Source: an uncultured Bacteroidales bacterium (GTDB taxonomy: Bacteria; Bacteroidota; Bacteroidia; Bacteroidales; UBA932). Taken from it: a stretch of 64,000 nt of DNA. The stretch covers positions 61,200 to 125,199 of the forward strand of contig CAJODQ010000008.1 of NCBI GenBank assembly GCA_905233345.1, written 5' to 3'. The notes beneath the pieces are model-generated. The model had not been told where the DNA came from. It saw only the letters and a list, made by a program, of their open reading frames with translations, and searched no databases. The position numbers and the translations under genes are program-made. Positions 34,040 to 42,962 of this stretch are shown piece after piece; position 1 is the stretch's first letter; each line of letters starts with the position of its first letter.

Positions 34040-35950
34040 TCAGTACTGCAGCAGCGTGACGACGCCGTCCATCGTGGCGACCAGGAGCTGGTTGCCCGGG
34101 AGGGGGACGATGCTGTTAAGCAGGGCTACGGAGATCTTGTGCTTCCACACCACGGAACCGTCTTGGGCATTGAGGCAGAAGAGGTTGCCCTTGTCGGTGG
34201 GCACGAAGACCAGGCGCCCGTCGGCGCTGCAGGCGCAGGGCGTCGGCGCAATCTCGTAGCCAAAGCCCGGATGGGCTTCCCAGCGCAGCACAGGACCGTC
34301 CGAGGACGTTTCGTAGGCCTGGATGCTGTCGAACATCGTCTTCACATAAATGGTTTTTCCGTCGGGCGAGAGTGCGATGGACTCGCGGCCGCCGGGGTGT
34401 ACCCACAGCTGCTCGCCCGTGCGCGCGTCGAGTGCATAGGTCTTGCGCTCCGGGGTGACGAGGAAGATCTTGCCCTGGGCCTTGACGGGATAGACGGCTG
34501 CGGGCGAGAACATGCGGGAGCCTTTCGTCTGCCAGGTCCACTGCAGTGCCCCCGTGCGCGGGTCGAGCGAATAGAGCGTGTTGGCCCAGTCGCCGAAAAC
34601 CACCTGCTCCGCGTCGACGTAAGGCTTGCATTCCACGAAGCCCGCGATGCCCTCGTGGGCCCAGCGCAGCTTGCCACTGCGCACCTTCAGCGCGCGGAAC
34701 ACATGGTCGGAAGATCCCACATAGGCGATGCCTTTCCGGATGACGGGGGAGGCCAGCACGGACTTCCCGCAGCGATAGCGCCAGCGGAGCTTGCCGTTGC
34801 GGAGTGAGAGGCAGTAGATGAAGCCGTCGGTCGAGCCGATGACCACCCGTTTTCTCCAGACAGCCGGGGTGGAGAAGACCTTGCCTTCCGTGGCGAAGCG
34901 CCAGACCTCGCGCCCTGTCCGGGCATCGAGCGCCTTGACCACGCCCGCCTCGTTGGCGTAGAGCACATAACGGCCCGCCGGGACGGCACCGCAGCCGATG
35001 TCACCTTCGTCCTGGCTGCGCCATACCTCGGTGACCTGCGGATATTCGCGGTTCACGTCGAATTTCAGGAAGGGGTAGTCGAGCGGCAGGCCGTAGGGAT
35101 TGTCGCGCACGGCGGCTTGGTCGGGCTCGTATTGCGGCGTGTCGGTGAAACGCTGGGTGTACCAGGGCTTGCCATTGCGGGGCGTGACGACCTGTCCGTC
35201 CTTGTCGACCAGGATGCGCTCATACACGGAGAAGACCCCGTCCTTGAACTCCATGATGTTGTAGCCCACCTCCTTGCCGCGGTCGGGCGAGCGGCCCAGG
35301 ATACCCGGAACGCCTTCATAGTTGAGTTCCCGGTTCATGTGCCAGTGGCCACCGATCAGCAGCTGGATGTTGCCCTTTTTCAGGGTGTTGAGCACCTGGA
35401 AATAGTTGAGGATCGAGGTGTCCTGTGGGTAGTGGTTCACGAAGACCACGGGCTGGTTTTTCGGCGTGGCCGTCATGATGGAGTCGAGCCAGACCAGGCT
35501 CTCGTGCGGGAGCAGGGCCGGCGCCATGCGCATGTTGGGGCCGCTGTTGCAACCCAGGAATTTCACGCCGCCCGCCTCGAAGTCGAACTGCTCGTAACCA
35601 TAGACTTTGGCGAAGGTGTTGCAGCCGCTCTCCGACCATTTGGCGTCGTGGTTGCCCGCCACGATCCAATAGGGGTGATCGAGCTGGTCGAGCATCTCCT
35701 TGGTCATGGCGATCTCTTCGTCGGCGCCGAATTCGGTGATGTCGCCGCCCAGGATCGTGAACTGGATATCGGGCTGGCTGTTGATGTCGGCGATGCAGCG
35801 CAGGAGGTTGTCGATGCGGGGATTGCCCTCACAGATATGGATGTCGCTCAGGTAGGCGAACTTGACGGGCGCCTGTGCCGGCACAACCGGCTGCGCCGCC
35901 ACTGACCAGGCAAAGAACAGGATCAGCAGCGGAAGGAAAAAGCGTTTCAT
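34040..35950 (-). CDS. Secreted metallophosphoesterase fused to a PQQ-like beta-propeller
   Basis: 636 residues with a signal peptide (cleavage near SVAAQ). The calcineurin-like phosphoesterase domain (about 28-260) has all metal motifs: SDIHICEG, GGDITEFG, GNHDAKW and GGHWHMN. The C-terminal half (about 320-636) is a repeated WR-containing propeller of the PQQ/WD type (VKALDARTGREVWRF, IYCLSLRNGKLRWRY, TYALDARTGEQLWVH). Such propellers may bind a ligand or protein rather than PQQ. The substrate is unknown; the enzyme should act in the periplasm or outside the cell. It lies directly after rmlA. Confidence 0.85.
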   Translation of the reverse strand: MKRFFLPLLILFFAWSVAAQPVVPAQAPVKFAYLSDIHICEGNPRIDNLLRCIADINSQPDIQFTILGGDITEFGADEEIAMTKEMLDQLDHPYWIVAGNHDAKWSESGCNTFAKVYGYEQFDFEAGGVKFLGCNSGPNMRMAPALLPHESLVWLDSIMTATPKNQPVVFVNHYPQDTSILNYFQVLNTLKKGNIQLLIGGHWHMNRELNYEGVPGILGRSPDRGKEVGYNIMEFKDGVFSVYERILVDKDGQVVTPRNGKPWYTQRFTDTPQYEPDQAAVRDNPYGLPLDYPFLKFDVNREYPQVTEVWRSQDEGDIGCGAVPAGRYVLYANEAGVVKALDARTGREVWRFATEGKVFSTPAVWRKRVVIGSTDGFIYCLSLRNGKLRWRYRCGKSVLASPVIRKGIAYVGSSDHVFRALKVRSGKLRWAHEGIAGFVECKPYVDAEQVVFGDWANTLYSLDPRTGALQWTWQTKGSRMFSPAAVYPVKAQGKIFLVTPERKTYALDARTGEQLWVHPGGRESIALSPDGKTIYVKTMFDSIQAYETSSDGPVLRWEAHPGFGYEIAPTPCACSADGRLVFVPTDKGNLFCLNAQDGSVVWKHKISVALLNSIVPLPGNQLLVATMDGVVTLLQY

Positions 35951-35953
35951 GGC

Positions 35954-36826
35954 TTATTGCAAAAGCGAGAGAAGATACTGTCCGTACTGGTTCTTCCGCA
36001 TCGGCTCGGCGATGGTGCGCAACTTCTCGGCCGTGATCCAGCCGTTGTTGTAGGCGATCTCCTCCAGACAGGCGATCTTGAGGCCCTGCCGCTTTTCGAT
36101 GACCTCCACGAAGGTCGAGGCCTCGGCCAGCGACTCGTGCGTGCCCGTATCGAGCCAGGCGAAGCCGCGCCCGAAGGTCAGCACCTTGAGCTCGTGGTCC
36201 GCCAGGAAGGCGTTGTTGACGGAGGTGATCTCCAGTTCGCCGCGGGCGGAAGGCTTCACCGCCTTGGCCACGCGCACCACCTTGTTGGGGTAGAAATAGA
36301 GCCCCACCACGGCATAGTTGCTCTTGGGCTGAGCCGGCTTCTCCTCGATGCAGTCGGGATTTCCTTCGGCATCGAACGATACCACGCCGTAGCGCTCCGG
36401 GTCTTTCACCCAGCAGCCGAACACCGTGGCCTTGGCGTCTTCCTCCGCGTTGCGCACGGCCTGCCTGAGCAGGTCGCGGAAGCCGGAACCCTGGAAGATG
36501 TTGTCGCCCAGGACCATGCAGACGTTGTCGTTGCCGATGAACTCCTCGCCGATGATAAAGGCCTGGGCCAGACCGTCGGGCGAGGGCTGCTCCGCATAGG
36601 AGAAGCGGACGCCGTAGTCGGAGCCATCGCCTAGCAGGCGCTTGAAGCCCGGCAGGTCGTAGGGCGTGGAGATGATGAGGATCTCGCGGATGCCCGCCAT
36701 CATCAGCACCGAGATCGGATAATAGACCATCGGTTTGTCGTAGATGGGGATCAGTTGTTTGGAGATGCCTTTGGTGATGGGGTAGAGGCGGGTTCCACTG
36801 CCGCCTGCCAGTACGATGCCTTTCAT
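35954..36826 (-). CDS. rmlA: Glucose-1-phosphate thymidylyltransferase
   Basis: 290 residues from ATG 36826 ([16 protein letters not shown], the nucleotide-binding signature). Other motifs: LGDNIF with the metal Asp, [19 protein letters not shown], and [10 protein letters not shown]. It makes dTDP-glucose, the first step to dTDP-rhamnose. rmlB, rmlC and rmlD are not in the window. The in-frame sequence upstream was rejected because it would run into ubiX. Confidence 0.95.
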   Translation of the reverse strand: MKGIVLAGGSGTRLYPITKGISKQLIPIYDKPMVYYPISVLMMAGIREILIISTPYDLPGFKRLLGDGSDYGVRFSYAEQPSPDGLAQAFIIGEEFIGNDNVCMVLGDNIFQGSGFRDLLRQAVRNAEEDAKATVFGCWVKDPERYGVVSFDAEGNPDCIEEKPAQPKSNYAVVGLYFYPNKVVRVAKAVKPSARGELEITSVNNAFLADHELKVLTFGRGFAWLDTGTHESLAEASTFVEVIEKRQGLKIACLEEIAYNNGWITAEKLRTIAEPMRKNQYGQYLLSLLQ

Positions 36827-36827
36827 A

Positions 36828-37376
36828 TTATGACCATTTATATTGTTCTTCGAGGGGCTGGAGGCCGGCGAGCTGCAGGATCCGGGCGACAAAACTGTCG
36901 ACCAGGATGTCGAGGCTGCCGGGCCGGGCATAGAAGCCCGGGGCTGCCGGGGCGATGACGGCGCCGGCTTCCGTCAGACTTGTCATGTTGCGCAAGTGGA
37001 TGAGGCTGAGGGGTGTTTCGCGCGGCACCAGAATGAGCGGGCGGCGCTCCTTGAGCTGCACGTCGGCCATGCGGGCGATGGCGTCGTCGGCGGTGCCGGC
37101 GGCGATACGCCCGAGTGTGCCCATGGAGCAGGGGAGAACCACCACCACGTCGGCGGCCGCGCTGCCTGAGCAGAAAGGTGCGTCGAAGCGATGGTTGTCG
37201 AGGCCCTGCGGCGCTTCGCTTCCGAGTTCGTGCCGCCAGACCTCCCGCGCCGTGTCGGTCAGGACCAGGTGCAGCGACACGCCCGGCAGGGCGCTGGCCC
37301 GCTCCAGGAAGCGGCGGGCGTAGCAGGCCCCGCTGGCGCCGGTGACGGCCAGCACGACGTTTTTAGAGGTATTCAT
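36828..37376 (-). CDS. ubiX: UbiX-family flavin prenyltransferase
   Basis: 182 residues. N-terminal FMN motif [13 protein letters not shown], then [17 protein letters not shown] and [14 protein letters not shown]. UbiX prenylates FMN to the cofactor of UbiD-type decarboxylases. A futalosine-pathway gene (mqnC) lies in the same window, and that pathway uses a UbiD-like decarboxylase, so a role in menaquinone synthesis is plausible but inferred. Its 5' end overlaps the sirtuin stop by 14 bases. Confidence 0.92.
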   Translation of the reverse strand: MNTSKNVVLAVTGASGACYARRFLERASALPGVSLHLVLTDTAREVWRHELGSEAPQGLDNHRFDAPFCSGSAAADVVVVLPCSMGTLGRIAAGTADDAIARMADVQLKERRPLILVPRETPLSLIHLRNMTSLTEAGAVIAPAAPGFYARPGSLDILVDSFVARILQLAGLQPLEEQYKWS

Positions 37377-38070
37377 CGAGCAGGATCTGCTTGAGTTTCT
37401 CCATGCCCACGGTCGCGGGCTCCTGGATCTGCGTGAACTTGTTGTAATCCAGCCGGATGGGCTTCGGATCGATGAGGAAGATAGGGGTGCCGGGCTGCAC
37501 GTAGCGGAAGAGCCCGGCGGCCGGATAGACGTTGAGCGAGGTGCCGATGATCAGCAGGATGTCGGCTTCCGACACTTCGCGGGCGGCGGGCGTCATCATG
37601 GGCACGGCTTCCCCGAACCAGACGATGTGGGGCCGGAGTTGCACGCCGCGGCTGTCGGTGTCGCCCAGCTTGACGTCGCGGTAGCCGACGTCAACCACCC
37701 CGCGGGTCCCTTCACCAATGTCCTCCCGGTCTTCCGGTCGGACCTTGGTCAACTCGCCGTGCAGGTGGATGATCTTCGTGGAACCGGCCCGCTCGTGGAG
37801 GTTGTCCACATTTTGCGTGACCACGGTCACGTGGAAATAACGCTCGAGCTCTGCGATGATCTTGTGCGCCTGGTTGGGCTGCGCCGTCTCCAGCTGGTGG
37901 CGGCGTTCGTTATAGAACTGGAGCACAAGGCCTTTGTTGCGGTACCATCCTTCGATGTCGGCCACGTCGGCCACATTGTAGTTTTCCCACAGGCCGTCGC
38001 TGTCGCGGAAGGTCTTGATCCCGCTCTCCGCGCTGACGCCGGCGCCCGAAAGTACGACGAGTTTCTTCAT
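37363..38070 (-). CDS. cobB: Sirtuin-family NAD-dependent protein deacylase
   Basis: 235 residues from ATG 38070. NAD motif SGAGVSAESGIKTFRDSDGLW, TQNVDNLHERAG, and catalytic His 104 in HLHGEL. Y53 and R56 (FYNERR) form the Y-x-x-R pair that lets class III sirtuins take succinyl- or malonyl-lysine. The four zinc cysteines of E. coli CobB are absent between HLHGEL and LRPHIVWFGE; related Bacteroidota proteins that I recall also lack them. It is preceded by palindromic repeat copy 4. Confidence 0.92.
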   Translation of the reverse strand: MKKLVVLSGAGVSAESGIKTFRDSDGLWENYNVADVADIEGWYRNKGLVLQFYNERRHQLETAQPNQAHKIIAELERYFHVTVVTQNVDNLHERAGSTKIIHLHGELTKVRPEDREDIGEGTRGVVDVGYRDVKLGDTDSRGVQLRPHIVWFGEAVPMMTPAAREVSEADILLIIGTSLNVYPAAGLFRYVQPGTPIFLIDPKPIRLDYNKFTQIQEPATVGMEKLKQILLDEYL

Positions 38071-38082
38071 GTTTTGGTATTT

Positions 38083-38110
38083 AGATTCCGGGTCAGGCCC
38101 GGAATGACGG
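38083..38110. repeat. Dispersed palindromic repeat, copy 4
   Basis: ATTCCGGG-tcagg-CCCGGAAT followed by GACGG, between the ATPase stop and the sirtuin start. Confidence 0.8.
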
Positions 38111-38113
38111 TTT

Positions 38114-39172
38114 CTATACAAAATAATACTTGCGCAGCCAGTATTCAAACAGGGGGTCGGTCAGGCGGGCGTTGTCTTCTTCGTCGAAGACCACCAGCTC
38201 GCGTTTGGCCAGGGCCTCGCGGCTGCGGGCCACGCCGGCCGAGGAGTTGAGGCGGTAGCGCTCCATGGTGTCGGCGCTGGAGAATTTGCGGATGCCGTCG
38301 ACAATGGCATGGAGCAAGTTGATCTGGTTGACTGTCAGGTCGAAGAGCCAGTGCTTGAAGCGGGGGACGTGGGTCGCCAGCAGCAGGTCGCGCGCCTGGT
38401 TGACGGTCACGCGGCTGATGTAACCGGCCGGCATGGCGTAGCACAGGGCGCAGAGTTGCTTCACGTACCACATGTTGCCCGCTGTCATCTCATAGATGGC
38501 CAGGATCTCTTCCGCTTCGATGACGCGGCCCAGGTTGAGGAAGGCCGAACGGATGTATTCGCACACCAGTTTCTTGTCGAGCGGCTGCAACTGCAGGGTG
38601 CGGCACATGCCGTAGAAGCACTTCCGCTCTTCGAAGATGCTTTTCATCGCATTGACGAAAGAACCGGTGAAGAGGTAGCGGATGCTTTTGTGGCGGCTCC
38701 AGGCCCGGTCGAGCATTTCGAGATGGAACTGCTCGTCTTCGATCCGGAGCAGGTTCTGGAATTCCTTGAAGTAGATGATGATCGGTCGGCCCGACTCGCT
38801 GGAGATGACCTGGGGGAGGTCGTAAATTTTCTTTTCGGGGACTTCGTCAAGCGAAATGTCGAAGGGCAGCAGCGCGCCGCGGTTCATCTCGTTGGCGCAT
38901 TCTTTCATCTTACGGCGCCACAGGGCGACAAACTGCTCGCTGGTGCGGAGCCCGGTCAGGTCGATGTCGCAGACGATGGCCTGGCTATGCTTCTGCAGGT
39001 AGCGGTCGATGGCTTCCCGTACGATCGTCTCCTTTCCACTGCGCGCCTCGCCGTAAAGAGCCAGGTTCGTACCGCCCGTGTCCAGGGCGGAGAACACGGT
39101 GGCGATCTCGGCGCTGCGGCCTACGATGCTGCCGCCGGCAGGGATTTTGTCGAAGGAGAAGGGACGGTCCAT
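38114..39172 (-). CDS. Archaeal-ATPase-like (AAA) protein with degenerate Walker motifs
   Basis: 352 residues. The N-terminal VGRSAEI and ATPase core are recognisable, but Walker A reads GEARSGKE (41-48), with Glu in place of the Ser/Thr that binds Mg, and Walker B reads IIYFKEFQNLL, with Lys where Asp is normal although the Glu remains. The C-terminal part is a winged-helix/endonuclease-like region (ending in LTDPLFEYWLRKYYF) as in other Bacteroidales ATPases. Hydrolysis may be weak or lost. It may be a regulatory member of a family whose other members are active. Terminator of DUF3276 lies just upstream. Confidence 0.8.
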   Translation of the reverse strand: MDRPFSFDKIPAGGSIVGRSAEIATVFSALDTGGTNLALYGEARSGKETIVREAIDRYLQKHSQAIVCDIDLTGLRTSEQFVALWRRKMKECANEMNRGALLPFDISLDEVPEKKIYDLPQVISSESGRPIIIYFKEFQNLLRIEDEQFHLEMLDRAWSRHKSIRYLFTGSFVNAMKSIFEERKCFYGMCRTLQLQPLDKKLVCEYIRSAFLNLGRVIEAEEILAIYEMTAGNMWYVKQLCALCYAMPAGYISRVTVNQARDLLLATHVPRFKHWLFDLTVNQINLLHAIVDGIRKFSSADTMERYRLNSSAGVARSREALAKRELVVFDEEDNARLTDPLFEYWLRKYYFV

Positions 39173-39182
39173 CCAGATAAAT

Positions 39183-39214
39183 GAAAAAAACCGGCCAAAA
39201 AGCCGGGTTTTTTG
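39183..39214 (-). terminator. Terminator after the DUF3276 gene
   Basis: On the minus strand: AACCCGGC-ttttt-GGCCGGTT followed by seven T in all, directly after the stop codon; it is A-rich on the other side, so weak bidirectional use is possible. Confidence 0.8.
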
Positions 39215-39583
39215 TTATAATTCCTCGAAATTGACGTCCGAGAAGGTTCCCGGTGCCTGGTCCGAATTCTCAACTTGTTCTGCCGGTGCGGCGTTTTCTT
39301 CGGCCGGCAGCCGTTCACGGATATAGTTCACTACTTCCTGCAGACCGTCGGCGAATTTGTCAAAATCTTCTTTGTAGAGGAAAATCTTGTGTTTGTCGTA
39401 CACGTAGCGGCCGTCCCGCTCCACGCGGCGCTTGCTTTCGGTGATAGTCAGGTAGTAATCGTTGCCTTTGGTGGCTTTTACATCGAAAAAGTAGGTTCTC
39501 TTTCCTGCTCTTACAGGCTTCGAATAGACGTCGTCTCCATTTCTTTCCTGATAGCCTGCATTGTCGTAATCCTCGAAGTACAT
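39215..39583 (-). CDS. DUF3276 family protein, PUR-alpha-like nucleic acid binder
   Basis: 122 residues. The PUR-like beta-beta-beta-alpha segment is KRTYFFDVKATKGNDYYLTI ... YDKHKIFLYKEDFDKFADGL. Related proteins in Borrelia (BpuR) bind RNA and DNA. Conserved in Bacteroidota, precise role unknown. It has its own promoter (39620-39627) and terminator, so it is a single-gene unit. Confidence 0.85.
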   Translation of the reverse strand: MYFEDYDNAGYQERNGDDVYSKPVRAGKRTYFFDVKATKGNDYYLTITESKRRVERDGRYVYDKHKIFLYKEDFDKFADGLQEVVNYIRERLPAEENAAPAEQVENSDQAPGTFSDVNFEEL

Positions 39584-39619
39584 GTCTAGTGTTTTTAAAC
39601 GTTTTTCGATAAACTCCTA

Positions 39620-39627
39620 CAAAGATA
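39620..39627 (-). promoter_or_regulatory. Bacteroidota -7 box of the DUF3276 gene
   Basis: TATCTTTG on the minus strand, 36 bases before the ATG at 39583, implying a leader of about 30 bases. Confidence 0.6.
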
Positions 39628-39652
39628 GATTTTTTTTTTGAACGAAACCACG

Positions 39653-39660
39653 TATCTTTG
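39653..39660 (+). promoter_or_regulatory. Bacteroidota -7 box of nusB
   Basis: TATCTTTG, 24 bases before the nusB ATG; divergent from the DUF3276 box, with a ten-base T run between them. Confidence 0.6.
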
Positions 39661-39684
39661 TAAAATAATTCAGAAAACTTTGAA

Positions 39685-40626
39685 ATGCTTTCCCGCAGAT
39701 TGATCCGCATCAAGGCCTTCAAGACGCTCTTTGCTTACGAGGGGTCGCATGCCGACAACGCGCTTGCCGCACAGAAGGCCCTCGTCGAGTCCTGTGACAA
39801 GGTCAAGGATCTATACTATTTCATGCTCAACATCTCTTCCTCGCTCATCCGCGTGGCTGAAGACAAGATCGCCGCCGGCATGCAGAAGTTCCGGCCTACC
39901 GAGGAAGAAGCGCACCCCAATCTCAAATTCGTGCACAACCGCTTCGCGGCCCTGTTGTCGGACGATCCGGAATTCGGACGTTACTGCATGCGACGCGGCC
40001 TGCAGTGGGGAGAGTACGGGCCCTTCGTCCGTCATGTATACAATTCGCTGATAACCAAGGACTACTATCGGAACTACATGGCCTCCGGCGAGGATTCCTT
40101 CGAAGAAGACTGCCGGCTGTTCTCCTGCATTTTCCAGGATGAATTCGAAGACAACGAGGAGTTGGAATCCATCCTTGAGGACATGTCGGTGCTCTGGGTC
40201 GACGACCTGGCCTTCGCCTTGAACGCCATCATCGCTGGCATCGACGAGACGGCCCGCAAGCGAGTCATCGTCCATCCGAACACCTTCCTCAAGGAAGACG
40301 ACAAGGATTTTGCCCTGCGCCTGCTCGCCGAATCCATCGCCCGCTACGACGAATACTTCGAGCTGATCTCGCAGCACCTCGACAACTGGAAATCCGACCG
40401 TTTGGTGATGACCGACGCCACGCTGATCGTGATGGGCATCACCGAGGCCGTGGTATTCCCGACCATCCCCGTGAAGGTGACCATCAACGAATATGTGGAG
40501 ATCTCGAAATACTACAGCACGCCCAACAGCCGGGTCTTCGTCAACGGCATCCTCGACCGCATCATCCAGGAGAAGATCGCCAGTGGCGAGGTGGTGAAGC
40601 AGGGACGGGGACTGTTGGAAGAATAA
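39685..40626 (+). CDS. nusB: Transcription antitermination factor NusB (long Bacteroidota form)
   Basis: 313 residues, roughly twice E. coli NusB, as is usual in Bacteroidota. The N-terminal MLSRRLIRIKAFKTLFAYEG and the C-terminal NusB fold (DRLVMTDATLIVMGITE, VTINEYVEISKYYSTPNSRVFVNGILDRI) are conserved. NusB with NusE binds boxA RNA in rRNA transcripts. First gene of a rightward run to fabG. Confidence 0.93.
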   Translation: MLSRRLIRIKAFKTLFAYEGSHADNALAAQKALVESCDKVKDLYYFMLNISSSLIRVAEDKIAAGMQKFRPTEEEAHPNLKFVHNRFAALLSDDPEFGRYCMRRGLQWGEYGPFVRHVYNSLITKDYYRNYMASGEDSFEEDCRLFSCIFQDEFEDNEELESILEDMSVLWVDDLAFALNAIIAGIDETARKRVIVHPNTFLKEDDKDFALRLLAESIARYDEYFELISQHLDNWKSDRLVMTDATLIVMGITEAVVFPTIPVKVTINEYVEISKYYSTPNSRVFVNGILDRIIQEKIASGEVVKQGRGLLEE

Positions 40627-40657
40627 CCTGGAATAAATTAATTAAATTACTGATACT

Positions 40658-40978
40658 ATGACTCTTACTGTTATGAATTTCCTGCAGGCACAGGGCGCCC
40701 AGAGTGGTGGCGGCCTGACCATGCTGCTGATGCTCGCCCTCATCTTCGTGGTGATGTGGCTCTTCATGATCCGTCCCCAGCAGAAACGCCAGAAGGAACT
40801 CAACAATTTCCGCAACAGCCTCTCCAAGGGTGACAAGGTGGTCACCGTGGGTGGCATTTACGGCACCGTCCTCGAGGTCAACGACAACAAGGTGATGCTT
40901 GAGATCGACAAGGACGTCAAGATCAAAGTCGACAAGGCTTCGCTCGTGAAGGACTTCAGCGACGCCCAGCAGGCGTAA
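40658..40978 (+). CDS. yajC: Preprotein translocase accessory subunit YajC
   Basis: 106 residues. One membrane helix (about 20-38) ending in FMIRPQQKRQKE, then KGDKVVTVGGIYGTV, the family hallmark. It associates with SecDF-YidC. Two in-frame ATGs (40658, 40673) are close; the first is taken. Confidence 0.93.
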   Translation: MTLTVMNFLQAQGAQSGGGLTMLLMLALIFVVMWLFMIRPQQKRQKELNNFRNSLSKGDKVVTVGGIYGTVLEVNDNKVMLEIDKDVKIKVDKASLVKDFSDAQQA

Positions 40979-40984
40979 CGCCCG

Positions 40985-41929
40985 ATGCGCGACCTGCGCC
41001 TGTTTCTGGTTTCCCTGCTCATCGCCTGCCTCGTGTGGGTGATGCACACCTTTGCACTCACATATTCCGCCACGATGCCCTGTACGGTGCAGGTGACGAC
41101 CAGCTTGCCCGGTTACGCCGCAGAGGCGACAGCCCGCGAGACCGTGCTGCTGCGCGGCAAGGCGTCGGGCTTCTACCTGCTGCGGATGCGGGGCACGGGC
41201 CGAAAGCCTGTCCGCCTGGCGATTGAGGAGGATCCCCGGCATTTCAAGCCGGTGCCGGAGAGCGAGGACACGTTCTCCCTTCCGGTGTCGGAACTCCGCG
41301 ACCGTCTGTCCGAGCAGATGGGCGACCATTTTGAGATCGATTATATCGACGCCGAGCAGCTGACCTTCCCTTTCACGCGCCAGTCGTTCGTGCGGGTGCC
41401 CGTGGTGGCCTCGCTCGACCTGGCCTTCCGTCCGCAGTACATGCAGGTGGGTGAGGTGGCGCTGACGCCCGACTCCGTGTCGGTCTACGGCCCGGTGAAG
41501 GAGCTGCAGCGCATCACACAGGTCCGTACGCAGTCCATAACGTATCATAAGGTCGACAAGCCCATCCAGGGCTATGTGGGTTTGGATCCGATCTCCGGCC
41601 TGCGCCTGGAGACCGACAAGGTCCGCTTTGAGGTGGATGTGGAGCGCTATGTGGAGACGACGATGACCCTGCCCGTGACGGTCCGGGGGGCGCCTTCCGG
41701 CCGGACGCTGATCGTCCTGCCTTCGCAGGTTGAACTGACCTTCCGGGCACCGTTCCGTCCCCAGGGCGGACGCATTGTGCCCGAGGACCTCGCGCTGGTG
41801 GTGAACTACGCCGACTTCGCGGGGGCGGAGAGCACGAAGCTGATTCCGCAGCTGGTCACGCGGCGCGAGATCTACGACTGGCGCATCAAGCCCGAGCTCG
41901 TGGAGTGTATCCAGATGGGAGGACGATGA
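40985..41929 (+). CDS. YbbR-domain (CdaR-like) protein
   Basis: 314 residues: one N-terminal membrane helix (about 6-24) and extracytoplasmic YbbR repeats (EVALTPDSVSVYGPVKELQ; TLPVTVRGAPSGRTL). In Firmicutes CdaR regulates the diadenylate cyclase CdaA; here its position between yajC and coaE is the common Bacteroidota order and no cdaA is adjacent. The stop overlaps the coaE start (ATGA). Confidence 0.82.
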   Translation: MRDLRLFLVSLLIACLVWVMHTFALTYSATMPCTVQVTTSLPGYAAEATARETVLLRGKASGFYLLRMRGTGRKPVRLAIEEDPRHFKPVPESEDTFSLPVSELRDRLSEQMGDHFEIDYIDAEQLTFPFTRQSFVRVPVVASLDLAFRPQYMQVGEVALTPDSVSVYGPVKELQRITQVRTQSITYHKVDKPIQGYVGLDPISGLRLETDKVRFEVDVERYVETTMTLPVTVRGAPSGRTLIVLPSQVELTFRAPFRPQGGRIVPEDLALVVNYADFAGAESTKLIPQLVTRREIYDWRIKPELVECIQMGGR

Positions 41930-42537
41930 AGCAGCCCTGTGTCATTCTCTGCACTGGCGGCATCGGCAGCGGCAAGTCCGTGGTGGTGCGTCTGTTCCGG
42001 GAACTGGGCGTCCCCTCCTACGATTGCGACCGGGCGGCCAAGGAGCTGTACGACCGCGATCCGCAGCTGCTGGCCGACGTGGTGGCGCTGTGCGGGGAGG
42101 GGGTGCTGGATGCAGCCGGCCGGCTCGACCGGGCTGCGCTCGCCAGCCGGATCTTCGCGGATCCTGCGTTGCTCGCCGCGTTGGAAGACCGGGTGCATCC
42201 TGCTGTCATCCGCGACTTTGAAAGCTGGAAACAGCAACAGGAGAGCAGCCTGGTGGCGATGGAATCGGCCATCCTGCTCGAAAAGCCGCGCTTTGCGGGG
42301 CTCATGGATTACACCGTGGTGGTGACGGCGCCCGAGGCGGTGCGCATCGCCCGCGTGATGGCACGCGACGGGATCAGTGAAGCCCGGGTGCGAGAGCGAA
42401 TGGCTGCGCAGTGGAGCGACGAAGCGCGCGCTGCAAAAGCCGATTGTATATTGGAAAACGATGACCGCCAGGCCCTGTTGCCCGCGGTCCTGCAAATAAT
42501 TGACAAGCTTACAAAAAGATGGAAAAGACAGATTTGA
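41926..42537 (+). CDS. coaE: Dephospho-CoA kinase
   Basis: 203 residues from ATG 41926. P-loop TGGIGSGKSVV and SYDCDRAAKELY; it phosphorylates dephospho-CoA to CoA, the last step. Its 3' end overlaps the DUF5606 gene by 19 bases. Confidence 0.94.
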   Translation: MKQPCVILCTGGIGSGKSVVVRLFRELGVPSYDCDRAAKELYDRDPQLLADVVALCGEGVLDAAGRLDRAALASRIFADPALLAALEDRVHPAVIRDFESWKQQQESSLVAMESAILLEKPRFAGLMDYTVVVTAPEAVRIARVMARDGISEARVRERMAAQWSDEARAAKADCILENDDRQALLPAVLQIIDKLTKRWKRQI

Positions 42538-42962
42538 AAAAGATTCTCTCCGTTTCGGGTGAACACGGATTGTTTGAATATGTAGCCCAGGGCCGCGGCG
42601 GCATCATCGCCGAGTCGCTGGCTACGAAACAGCGCACGATGCTCGGTGCGAGCGCCAAGGTGAGCTCGCTGGCCGATATCTCGATCTATACCGACGAGAC
42701 CGACGTGCCCCTGCGCGACGTGCTTACGAACATGGCGGCGAAGCTCTCCCAGGGTCCGGCCCCGGATCCCAAGGGCGACGCCAAGGCCATCAAGGCCTTC
42801 TTCGCAGAGGTGATTCCCGATTACGATGAGGATCGCTTCTACGTGTCGCACATGAAGAAGATCCTCGGCTGGTACGAGGAGCTCCGCAACTACGCTTCGC
42901 TCGAATTCGTCGAGGACGAGGAAGAAAAAGAAGCTGAGAAAGCAGAGGAGAAGACCGCGTGA
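42519..42962 (+). CDS. DUF5606 family protein
   Basis: 147 residues with the conserved N-terminal KKILSVSGEHGLFEYVAQGRGG and ISIYTDETDVPLRDV, and an acidic C-terminal tail (about 125-147). Found in Bacteroidota beside coaE or rimO; role not known, no catalytic motif seen. Its start lies within coaE and its stop within the rimO GTG start, indicating strong translational coupling. Confidence 0.82.
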   Translation: MEKTDLKKILSVSGEHGLFEYVAQGRGGIIAESLATKQRTMLGASAKVSSLADISIYTDETDVPLRDVLTNMAAKLSQGPAPDPKGDAKAIKAFFAEVIPDYDEDRFYVSHMKKILGWYEELRNYASLEFVEDEEEKEAEKAEEKTA

